Shown here one piece after another: positions 23,175 to 33,170 of a stretch of 64,000 nucleotides of DNA. This DNA comes from Amaurobius ferox. Its lineage: Eukaryota > Arthropoda > Arachnida > Araneae > Amaurobiidae. Where the stretch lies: assembly GCA_951213105.1 (NCBI GenBank), contig OX578137.1:56187236-56251235 (forward strand), read 5' to 3'. Position 1 is the first letter of the stretch. Every line of letters starts with the position of its first letter. The notes beneath the pieces were generated by a model. That model had not been told where the DNA came from, did not search any database, and was given only the letters and a program-made list of their open reading frames with translations. The position numbers and the translations under genes are program-made.

Positions 23175-23440
23175 CACTATTGAAAGAAAGAAATATTTCG
23201 ATAGGGGGAAAATTTCGCTTTTGTAGGGGGGGGGGGGTTACTGTTGATAGTTTTGGGGAACATTTTTCGTTATTTAATGCAAACTGGACGTTTTACTTTC
23301 TTTCAAAAATGATGAGTATTGGTTACATTTATACGAAAGTACTTTCAGTTTTCTCGATCACATTTTTTATGACTTCGATTGAGAAAGTGGAATGAGAGGA
23401 AATCCAAGATTTTACTACATTGAAGAAATAAAATGATCGT
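23175..23440 (+). repeat. Dispersed repeat Z, copy
   Basis: Carries ACTGTTGATAGTTTTGGGGA, ATGATGAGTATTGGTTACAT and GAAAGTACTTTCAGTTTTCT, parallel to the other Z copies. A run of 11 G lies inside it (23227-23237). The 93-codon frame at 23114-23395 overlaps but is not conserved among Z copies. Confidence 0.6.
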
Positions 23441-23932
23441 CGGATTAGAAAAACATTTGGGAATATTTTGGAGTTGATGATTTTATATTTATGATTCATC
23501 TTGGTTTTCCATGTTGTCGCATAAGAAGAAGAGGTTACACCGAATGTAGTGAAAATAATATTTAACTAGTAATTAATAATTAGGTTAATTTGGGAGAGAG
23601 TACCGTAATAGTGAGTACAGACATATAACCCGCCTATTATGCAGTCCGGCGTCGACCTATAAATAAGCATAAATCCTAAAAGATAGGCATTAATTATAGA
23701 CTACTTATTAAAGACACCTTTGATTTTCCTCACATAATTATTTATTGTTACAAACGTATGCTCTAGAATCGTGGGTGTATACACAAGATACAAGAACGAA
23801 TCCAAGTTTCTGTATAACTTACGTTATTCACAAGCATAAAGTAAACAGGAACAATATACAATCAAACAGCACTTAAATGCTCCACTAATTTCACAGAATA
23901 AGCGATAATATTCTCAAAATACTGGCGAAAAT

Positions 23933-24031
23933 AATTTCACAAAACAACAGCAGAGCCATCGGCTGTTGTTTTGTGAAATTAACGAGAACCGGTGTTTTCA
24001 GCACGGAATGCTGAAAACACCGGTTCTCGTT
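23933..24031. repeat. Two adjacent perfect hairpins at the 5S-SINE junction
   Basis: First: AATTTCACAAAACAACAGC (23933-23951) and its exact reverse complement (23962-23980). Second: 23981-24003 and its exact reverse complement 24009-24031, a 23-bp arm ending in TTTTCAGCA with a 5-nt loop. The middle 42 bp (23962-24003) is therefore an inverted copy of the SINE head joined to an inverted copy of the target flank. Confidence 0.9.
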
Positions 24032-24374
24032 AGATCACCGATGTCAAGCAGCATCGGGCGCGGTTAGTACTTGGGTGGGTGACCACCTGGGAACACCGCG
24101 TGCTGTTGGCATATTTCGGGCGCGGTAGCCCGGTGGTTTGCGCGCTGGATTTGCACACTACCACAACTGCCGCCGTGTTCATGCGGAGTACGATCACGTT
24201 AAACATGTGGGTCCGTAAGTCCTTTCGCGAGATTGGTGGTAGGGAAAGGAGGGTACGGTCCCTGTGGATGCCTCCCCCACTGGGTTCCGGTCTAAATTGG
24301 GTGGCACTTCCCTGCTGTCCAAACAGTTACCTTACACCTTTCTGGTAGGTTGAACGGTCTGGGTCTCAACAACA
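23952..24374 (+). mobile_element. 5S-rRNA-headed SINE
   Basis: A 5S-derived head (24009-24110) is followed by a second tRNA-A-box-like stretch (TAGCCCGGTGG at 24127-24137), then a body (AAACATGTGGGTCCGTAAGT, GGTGGTAGGGAAAGGAG, CCACTGGGTTCCGGTCTAAA) and a tail of CAACAACAAC. The 13-bp target duplication ACAAAACAACAGC flanks it (23939-23951 and 24375-24387). The body is the same as in the tRNA-headed SINE at 25283-25560. The 89-codon frame at 24079-24348 is a shadow over this element. Confidence 0.88.
24009..24110 (+). pseudogene. 5S rRNA-derived SINE head
   Basis: About 102 nt match eukaryotic 5S rRNA from roughly position 18 to the 3' end: GAAAACACCGGTTCTCGT, GATGTCAAGCAGCATCGGGC, GGTTAGTACTTGGGTGGGTG, ACCACCTGGGAACACCGCGT, GCTGTTGGC. 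The internal promoter elements (A box, intermediate element, C box) are retained. The missing 5' end and downstream SINE body show it is not a functional 5S gene. Confidence 0.92.
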
Positions 24375-24478
24375 ACAAAACAACAGCTACTATTCTTATA
24401 ACATTGACGAAAGTCACAGTTCATTATAGCTCGTATATTGTCAACTCTTCAACTGAACTCCGATCTAGTGATGACACC

Positions 24479-24486
24479 TATTTATA
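24479..24486 (-). promoter_or_regulatory. TATA box of the LTR-like promoter
   Basis: On the minus strand the sequence is CTATAAATAGG. It lies 11 bp downstream of a complete heat-shock-element triplet, an unusually tight arrangement. Confidence 0.55.
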
Positions 24487-24497
24487 GTCTATGCATA

Positions 24498-24567
24498 GAA
24501 ATTTCTGGAAATCTCTATATCTCAAAGAATAATTGTTCTATCGAGAAGTTTCTGGTACATTCCGGAA
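24498..24567 (-). promoter_or_regulatory. Heat-shock-element arrays
   Basis: Proximal element: GAAatTTCtgGAA (24498-24510), a perfect three-unit nGAAnnTTCnnGAAn site. Distal element: units GAA (24545), TTC (24550), GTA (24555, degenerate), TTC (24560), GAA (24565), all in exact 5-bp phase with alternating orientation. This is the known binding pattern of heat shock factor trimers. Function is inferred, not shown. Confidence 0.65.
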
Positions 24568-24937
24568 GTCGCAAAATGCCGCCAAATTGGCGATAAATCG
24601 TCAAATCTTGAAACCCTTCTTCTAACTAGGAAATCCTGGAAACCCTGGTCAATACTGGAAACCATCACGTCATACTGATGCATGAACTGTGATTCTTTCG
24701 TCTGACCTTCGAGACAGACGAATTGGGAGGTTGCAAAGGGAATATTGCGCATTCACGCAATTATTTTAACGAACATATACTTTTCATCAAGTACAATACA
24801 CTTTGGGCGAAGAATAAAGAGAACTTGAGCAACGTATAAAAGCACAAATAACAATAATGCAGCATACAGCTGTTTCGAAGGTACGCTGAATTCCTTTCGT
24901 CAGTGCACGAGAACCGACAGAATGAAACAGGAGGGGG

Positions 24938-24973
24938 GGGGGATTATATCCAAGTCTTGGGTATATAATCCCC
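24938..24973. repeat. Imperfect hairpin after a G-run
   Basis: GGGGATTATATCCAA (24938-24953 region) pairs with TTGGGTATATAATCCCC (24957-24973) with a short bulge. A run of 10 G overlaps its start. Confidence 0.6.
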
Positions 24974-25282
24974 GATGTTTCTTTGATATCATCTATGCCT
25001 GACAGCATGGTGCAATTTACCACACAAGTAACGGCACGCTAACAGACGAACAACTTATTGAAAAATTCACAAAACTTCGAAGTTTTGGATTTACTAGCTG
25101 TGTTGGAGGCGTAAAAATATTTTAGAATAAAACAGAAGCATCATCTATTTGCAAGCTATGTATAACCAACAAGAAAAATTTAGTTGCGCTATTAATATGC
25201 AGCTTGAAGAACTCAAATAGAACAAATGCTTATCCCTAGAGTGCAGCTAGTAGTAAGAGTTTATCAGTTTTAAGCATTTGGT

Positions 25283-25560
25283 AGAATGGGTGGGAGAGCA
25301 AGTTGGATAGCGCTCAGGGATTGTACTCGGATAACCAGAGTTCGATTCCCGGTGCTGCCAAAACTGTCTCTGTGTTCACATGAAGCACGGATACGTTAAA
25401 TATGTGGGTCTGTAAGTTCTTCCGAGATGTTGGTGGTAGGGAGAGGAGAGTACGTTTCTTGTGGATGCTGCTCCCACTGGGTTCCGGTCTAAATTAAGTG
25501 GCAGTTCTCGGCCATTCAAACATATACTTTATATCTTCGGGTAGGTCTGGGTCAAAGAAG
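25283..25560 (+). mobile_element. tRNA-headed SINE with shared body
   Basis: A tRNA-like head contains GGATAGCGCTC (A-box region, 25304-25314) and GAGTTCGATTCCCGG (B box, 25339-25353). The body (AAATATGTGGGTCTGTAAGT, TTGGTGGTAGGGAGAGGAG, CACTGGGTTCCGGTCTAAAT, TAGGTCTGGGTC) matches the 5S-headed SINE. The 11-bp target duplication AAGCATTTGGT is exact (25272-25282 and 25561-25571). Confidence 0.9.
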
Positions 25561-25814
25561 AAGCATTTGGTGGTTTATTAGGACAGAACTGCGTCGCTTC
25601 AAAAATTTACAATAGCTTTATATTACGTATAGCAGTATATTACTATTTTCATAAAATAAACGTCTTAGTTATTAAACATGTAGCTAGGTATATTGTTTTG
25701 CTTCAGTTTCGGGTCTTCCAAGTTCTAGTTCATATTGAATTTTCTTCAGGAAGGTTGAAGCAATCTAAGCACATATATTGTTAAATAGGTGAATAAAATA
25801 ATTCCCCAAAACGT

Positions 25815-26030
25815 GAAACTGTTTTCATGAGAGAAAATTTCACTTTCGTGCCAAATACTGTGGATAGTCAAATAAAATTTCCTTTCTTGTTCATGTAAAT
25901 TCGTATTTTTGTTTCTTTGAAAGTGATGACTATTGGTTTCATTTATATAAAAGTATTTTCATTTTCTCCCATCACATTTTTTATCTTCAATTTGATATGA
26001 AGCAGATAGAAGAAGAAAAAAAAAACTAAG
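25815..26030 (+). repeat. Dispersed repeat Z, copy
   Basis: Shares ACTGTGGATAGT, TTTCTTTGAAAGTGATGACT, ATTGGTTTCATTTATATAAA and TTCATTTTCTCCCATCACAT with the Z copies at 20.7 and 23.2 kb. Confidence 0.65.
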
Positions 26031-26619
26031 TTTTATTGCATAAATGAAAGATGTATGTAACTAAGATCACTGTCATTTATATTTATATGTAATGATTTAA
26101 AAAAAAAGAATATCATATGTAAAATTACCTTATATTCAATATTTTAAATTTCTCAATAATGATATAGGTTATATATTTTACGACGATCATAAAAAGCTAT
26201 AAAAGATCAAGTTCATCTGATTGATTGATACTTGAATTCATAATCCCATTTTGCTAAATTTTATACAAGGTGTGTCATCCACCAAATTGTCCCACAAATC
26301 TGTCATCCACCACACCGATCCACCCAGTTATTAATAAGCAAGATTAAAAAATTTAGATTGATCTATTGTTAAAGAATCAGTTGAAGTTCCCCAAAAGTGT
26401 ACATGAAATTAATGGCATAATCCTGTATCGGCTTCTTCTTTCGTATGCAGTCTTCAGCATAAAGAGACAATGTATGCAACAAATGTATTTTTACAAATGT
26501 ATTTTTACAAAAGTCTCTGCAGACCAACAAATTCAGTGGTGGTTGGAAAGTGATTTCAAATTTCTTAATTTCTTAAAGGTGATTTCAAATTTTTTAAATT
26601 ATTCTTTAATTATTTGCAT

Positions 26620-26804
26620 GTAACTTCAATGTGTGAAATATGTATATAATAAAATATATGTAATTTATATATGAGATATGATGTATATAATAAAATATAT
26701 GTAACTCAAATATATGAAACATGATGCATATATTAAAATATATGGAATTTAAATGTATAAAATACGTATATAGTAAACTATGTGTAACTTAAATGTATGA
26801 ATGA
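26620..26804. repeat. AT-rich tandem repeat of about 40 bp, 4.5 units
   Basis: Units start at 26620, 26660, 26701, 26744 and 26782, each TGTAA(C/T)TT-AA-TGTATGAAAT then ATGTATATAATAAAATATA with small changes. The short frames overlapping it are fortuitous. Confidence 0.8.
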
Positions 26805-26879
26805 AAACAACATACAAAATTGGACTTTCTAGCTGCTCAGATTCTCAAGTTGATACCTCAAAACCACTACATTCCTATA

Positions 26880-27420
26880 GCGGGCTTAAAATAAGCAAGC
26901 CTGGCAGCGTTCAAAATCCAACGGATTAAAATATAACACATTAGAAAATTACATGATAAATTTGAACTTACTAGATGCTCTAGTTTTCGAGTTATTCTAA
27001 AAAGGAGTACATTCTTATGACAGGAATAGCATGGGCTAGCCCGGTAAGGTTCGAAATCAAAGGAATTAAAATCTATATAAATAAAATTGAAAATCTGTCT
27101 GTCTGTCTGTCTGTTTGTCCTATCATCACGAAAGAACGGCTGAACTGAATTTGATGAAATTTTGTGGGTAGTCTAGAAATAGCCCCACTTAAAATTTAGT
27201 CTGTGTTTTGAGTTTCTACAAGCAGTAGTTCTTGAGATATTAGTAAAAAACGAAATTTTCGTTTGTCTCATCATCACGAGAAAACGGCTAAACCGAATTG
27301 AATGAAATTTCGTAGATAGCCTTGAAATAGCACCCCATAAATTTTGTACAAGTTTCGAGTTTCTAAGACCAGGGGTTGTCAAGATATTAATGAAAAACGG
27401 AACATTTTCCCAAGAGTTCT
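26880..27420 (+). repeat. Non-autonomous element Y with GTCT microsatellite and two core units
   Basis: A CTGT/GTCT microsatellite (27096-27119) is followed by two tandem units of about 150 bp, starting near 27119 and 27273 (TCATCACGAaAaAACGGCTaAACcGAAT ... GAAATTTcGTaGaTAGcCT). The layout (microsatellite then core repeats) parallels family X, but the sequence differs. Confidence 0.6.
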
Positions 27421-28054
27421 ACTCTCCAACTCCGAGGTTTATCCAACCGGAAAGGATGAAAATCCTTTGTTTAAAACGTCAAAATGAAATAAAACTTTAT
27501 TTTCGAGTTTGGTGCAGGATTTTTGCAATAATTACTCACTATCGGAAGACATGAATTGTTTAAAACGTGAATTTAAATGGAAAAATCTACCTCCATGGGT
27601 TATCTTCCACAAGCTTTTACTCAACGATTAAAAGTATAAAGAAATCAAAATGGCTATTTAATTTTGCACTTTATGAGAAAGATTCTATCTTATATCATGT
27701 TGCTCGGCAACGGAATGAAATTAAATGTGTTGTTAATATTTATTATTATTTTTTCTATTTGAATAATAAATAAATGGATGTAAAAATATATTTTATAAGT
27801 GAAAGGTTTGATTGTTCTTTTAATTATATAAATTGCGGACTGCGTACATCACTTTCATTTATTTTAGCAGAGAGGTTTCAAGCTCATATATTGTGTTTAG
27901 CTAATAAACTCATATATTGTGTTTACCCAATAAATTCATTTAGCCGATTGTTGAAACAGAAAAAGAGTAGAATGGGTGTATCTTATACAATTGTTTTCAT
28001 TTAGTATAAACAAACGGAATCAAGATATTTTATTCCCCAGATCTGCAAATTCAG

Positions 28055-28500
28055 AGCTACGAATTTGGCGGAATATCGCTAACTTGGAAACTTTTCTTAA
28101 ATTTTACCAAATTAGCGGAAATGTCTCAAAATTGATAAAAATGACCTAAATCAATGAAATTAAATTTGTTTTTTTAGAATAGAGTACTGAAATGATGTTT
28201 CGGTAGCATTTGTCGGTCAGTCCATCCATCCTACTTAGTAACATATTTAACGAATTTTTTTAATATCACCAAATTGATAAAAAAATTTTAAATCCATAAA
28301 AAAAACATGGAATTGATAAAATTGCGCTTAATAAATGAAATTAATTGTGTTTTGTTAGGGGATAGTATTGTGATGATATTTCCCCAATTTGTCGCAAAAT
28401 GGGACTATCAGTTCTACAGTCCCACTTGGCTACAAATTTGGCGATTTTTTAAGTTATCGCTAAATTAACGTAAATGTCGCCAAACCTTCCATGGAGATAG
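28055..28500 (+). repeat. X2-body-like fragments
   Basis: Repeated AATTTGGCGG-ATATCGC, AAATTAGCGGAAATGTC, AATTGATAAAAATGACC and CTACAAATTTGGCGATTTTT match the GGCGA-rich body of X2 (13310-13440). Two diverged copies lie in tandem (about 28060-28160 and 28380-28490). No X ends seen. Confidence 0.5.
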
Positions 28501-28748
28501 CATTATTCAGACGATATGATTTCCATCAATTTATTTGAAACAAATGATATCATGTCGCTTAGTAACGGATCCAATGTGTTATGTGCCATACGATTTTTAT
28601 TAAATCTTTTCCGATTTGAATAATAAAGATATGTATATAAAATAAATGTCATTGACATTGCATTTTTGATTGGATAATATCAATTACGGTCTCCAGGTTT
28701 AAACATTATTATCATTGATATTTTCGGGGACTGTTGATTCAGGAAATA

Positions 28749-29105
28749 TTGATATTTTCAATTTATTATGCCATTGTTTATTTATGACGAAAATTGTTGA
28801 AACTCATATATAGTACGTTGTACGAGTAATCTTCTACAAATGCACGGATATATCTTCTAAACTACGAGAATATATGTAGTACAGGTATATTGGCATATAT
28901 TATGATATATATTGGCATATATTCGAATCAATTACGACCTTTTAGTATAAAGATTACGGGGATCATTGATATTTTCAATTTATTACGTCATCTCATTTAT
29001 TTTTGAGACTCATATTGTAATACGGGTAATCTTCTACTAACACACTGGCATATTTTCTAATCTGCGACAATATAAGTAGTACGGGGTTGCATATATTGAT
29101 TCAAT
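28749..29105. repeat. Tandem duplication, about 218-bp period
   Basis: GATATTTTCAATTTATTA starts at 28749 and again at 28967. Shared order after it: CATTTATTT, ACTCATAT, CGnGTAATCTTCTAC, GGnATATnTTCTAA, CnACAATATAnGTAGTAC. Non-coding. Confidence 0.75.
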
Positions 29106-29448
29106 TCCTTTTTTTTTGTAAACTTGCTTACAAAAGGGGCCAGGATGTTTTATTCTTCAGATCTGCCCGCGAAGATAATTTTGCATAGTGAGAACAGATA
29201 TTCTTAAACTTCTCTTTAGGAGCAATAAATTTAATATTTTAACAGAATTTGCACATGATTGCGAATTATAATTTTTTTTTTACATTATATATTCCGTACG
29301 AAGAACGGGTATGCTGCTAGTGTATGATAAAATTCAAAGACACACTAAGTTTCACATTTCTGTGATTAATGGAACTTGATTAGTTACGCTCTCAGAGATT
29401 TGAATCACACTGAGAGACAAACACCGGATCAAGTTTATTCGTTAAGTT

Positions 29449-29450
<2 letters not shown>

Positions 29451-29521
<71 letters not shown>
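29451..29521. repeat. (AT)n microsatellite
   Basis: About 35 uninterrupted AT dinucleotides. Confidence 0.98.
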
Positions 29522-29524
<3 letters not shown>

Positions 29525-32109
29525 AATACGAGACCAGAATGATACACTTTTGTGAAAAAATGTGCATTGCTATTAAATTATCTGTTAAATTATTGAATTA
29601 TTAAATTATATCTGTTAAATTATTGACTGTTAAATAATCGCTTTTTCATGCAGCATACTTGATCATCAGTACATATGCGTACATAGAATGCTTACTGCAG
29701 CTATTAAATTGTTCAGCTTTGTTTTCATGAAGTTTCTATATGATTAGATTATGAGATATATCTATAGTTGCATAAATAAAATCAGTGGATTCTGAAAAAA
29801 GTACTCAGTGGAAAAAAATATGGTGATTCTGGTTTTCTAATGAAAAATGTATTTCTAACTTTTGTAATTTTTTGCTTATTATTGCACTGGGTGTCTCTTT
29901 CCACTTTTTCTCGCATTCAAATTGGGTAATATAATTCGATTGAATGTAATCAGAAACGTTCTTTTATTTTACTTAACGTAGCAAAACGTTATAAAAAGAC
30001 ATAACTTTTTTAGTTATAGTAAATGAGGTGGATAAATTGCATATACCGATGGCGTCCCCAATAGGGGTTTACGGATTACAATTCTTATTGTTCAACAATT
30101 ATTTTGGCACTAATGTTGGAATCACATATATTTAATTATATTCAGCAATAATTAAATAGATCACTTCGGAAAATGCTGTGCAAATTAAATGCAAAATGAT
30201 GACGATTGTTTCGGCAACGTGTTATGGAATATACATGGAATATACACGCTATACATAGACGTTCTCTTCTACAATGGGCGTAATAAGAGCTACACGCAAA
30301 ACACATTTACCCTTTGCTAGCATTTATTAAAATACAATATTCGTATCGCCCAGTGAAAAAAAAATAAATGGAATAAAATCAAAGTAAATTATGAAATTTG
30401 TTTTTTCAATGTTCTTTTCAACATAACAGTGCCGCAGTGAAAAGGAAAAAATACATTTCAATCACACACAATATTGAACCCAATTGATGGTATAGGACGA
30501 TTCAATTCAAAATAATAATATGTAAATATTTTCCTTAGTATAATATATATAATTATACTAATCTTATTATATTCTGTAGATTAATATATATATTCCGTAT
30601 GTGGATTTTCTGGAAAATTGTGAAACGGAAAATTTTAAAATTATTCTCTACATTACATTTCAGCTGGAATAATATGCTCAATGATTTTTAAAAGTATTTA
30701 TTTCTATATTATAGCTTACAGACAATCATATATCATATAACAAGGCTAAAAAAGGTATATTTAAAAAAACAAAAAAATCTATGCATGAAAATTTTGATAG
30801 CTGTATACTGTAGTTAGCATATACAATTTATTATTTCCCTTAAATACGCTTGCTTTTGAAAACTTCTATTCCATCTATAATAATGTTTTTTAACCTACAT
30901 ACGTAATACATACAGATAGAAAAACAGATTTTCAATTTTTTTATAGAGATTATACGACAAAAATAAATAAAAAATGCTTGTTATTAAGCACCTTTAAAAA
31001 TAAATTATTTTATATAGCACTAAAAATTGTTTAAAAAATACCTGCTTACTGTAATTGAATGAGTGAATATCCTGAGAAAGAAGCGGCAATTTGAAAGATA
31101 AGTTAAGCATATATTTAGAGCTAATAAAGAATTTACCCTCAGCAGAACTTGTGAAAACATTCCATTATTTTAATATTTTTATATGTTTTGGAGAACTTAA
31201 TATTGAAAGAATAGGCTTCTTAAAACTTAATTTGCTTTTTTCTGAGAATGAGTAAAATGTTACTTGTACCCTTTTGCATAATGGTATCTTTCTTTAAAAT
31301 AAAGCACATTTACAAGGGAATTCGGGGGGGTTAGACACACTTGGTCCGCGCCCTCCTTCATTTTCCTTTAAAAATTAGAAAACTCAATGATCAAAAACTT
31401 CTTGTAAAGCTACTTGCTTTCAGAAAAACAGTTTGGAAAGAGTATTACATTCTATTTTCAAATTAAATAAAAAGAAAAAACAAAGAGTAGTAATTTCTCT
31501 GGAGAAAACTTAGCGAAACATTTTACAATTTTCGGAAAATTTTCTGACCTACATCTTTAATTTGCCGTATCTAAAATTGATATTATATAAAATTGCCGAC
31601 ACAATTTCATCTGCCTACATTCTCATTTTCCTTCGACAATTTTGCATAATATTAATGTTGGATAAAAATATGATTGATATACTATTGTTTTGCGACCTAC
31701 TCCATCAAGGTGTTTGAATTTTGTGTGTGAGTAAAATTTATTTTCCACTTTTCTGTGCGCCACTCTTATACGGAAAGACATTGAAACATTTGCTTTTCTC
31801 ATAACTTATTTTTAAATTTTTTGTTTTCATTTTTCTACGCAATTTACGTTCAGACCTATGTAGTATTATATACTGAACACTTCATCTGAAGACGCTTAAA
31901 CGCAATTCGTACAGAAAATGCATGAAAAGAGCAAAATTATAATCATGCCGTGCTTAAATGTTGTAACGATGCAATGCAATGACGAGAAGAATTTATGGGA
32001 GAAACTGTTTCTTTCTTTAGATGAATTTGTGCACTGTGTTTCAGCTCTTTACGTGCTTTGTGAGTTAAGGAGCGAGTAAAAATTGACATATGTAAAATAC
32101 GTAACAAAA
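29522..32109. other. No gene seen
   Basis: Very AT-rich DNA with stops in all frames and no recognisable repeat or element. Confidence 0.5.
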
Positions 32110-33170
32110 AAAGCCAGTTGCCACTTGAAAATGAAATGTGAAATAAAACTGTAAATTCAGTTTAATTTCAAATAATTATGTAAGTTATTTTGTGCCATTA
32201 AACTCAATTTAATGATATATAAAAGAAAGAAAAATAAAATTAATCTGAGCTTGTAGCGAAAGTCATGTGCTGCCCACATTTAGATTTTTTTAGAAATGAA
32301 ATATATGTACACGAAGTCAGTTCACGTTGTGCCTTTTTATATTAATGAAAAATATAATTTGCTTAAATATTATTAAACATCTTTATAATGTCTTTTGTAG
32401 CTGCTTCACAATTGATCTTTTTTACTCTTACTCTTAAAACAAATCGCTGATGAAGTTGTTTTTGTTTAAATCTGATTATTCTTTTTTTGTTTATCTTCCT
32501 TTTACAGAAACTTATTAATTTAAGGTGAAATATTCGAGAAGTTTCTTATTAACACATACATAAAATTAATGGAATTCTTCGAAAAAAGAAAGCATATTAA
32601 TGGAAGATAGAAAGTAGAAAGCTTTCTATATTTTTTTTATAAACAACTTTTTTTGCGCTTACAGTTATATTTAATACGCTTTTATATTTCGGGTATAAGT
32701 TAGCAAAATATTCATTTATGTGTATGTGAAGAAAAACTGAAAAGAAGTGAAAAAAATCTTAAATAATGTCTTAAATCTTAAAAATCTTCTCTTCTCGTTA
32801 CACATTTGCTTGAAATCTTTTTAGTGCTTACTGCTGCATTAAATGTGCTAATATTTGAAAAATAATTTTATAATTAATCTCATTCTTGAAGAAAAGTAGT
32901 CTCACTCTTGATATTAAACGAAAAGTTAAATCGTAATTAAATTAAGGATTTATAAAAAGGTATGATTTATGAAAAAAAAAACATTACTCTAATTTTATTA
33001 GATCGATATCTAAAATGCTATTAGCTAATTTTATCATTTGCCCAAGTTATTAAAAGTACAAAAGTTTGATGTTTCCTAAAAAATTTTACATTTTCCATGT
33101 AAGAAAATCTTACACAAAACATTTGCTATTTATGAATTAAAATATTATATCCTATATAAGATTAAATAGG

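Larger units (their letters stand above)
23745..24575 (-). repeat. Probable LTR-like promoter repeat, copy 1 (SINE inside)
   Basis: Read on the minus strand: heat-shock-element arrays (24567-24498), a TATA box (24486-24479), a start region near 24450, then, after an inserted SINE (24374-23952), sequence through CCCACGATTCTAGAGCATAC to about 23745. The second copy at 11320-11720 shares the same blocks without the SINE. Two copies with promoter plus downstream sequence and a TTTGTAACA end suggest solo LTRs; a duplicated heat-shock gene promoter is the alternative. No retrotransposon body or host coding exon was seen. Confidence 0.5.

Noticed and set aside
24009..24110. Functional 5S rRNA gene
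   Set aside because: The 5' end is missing, and a SINE body and target duplications surround it.
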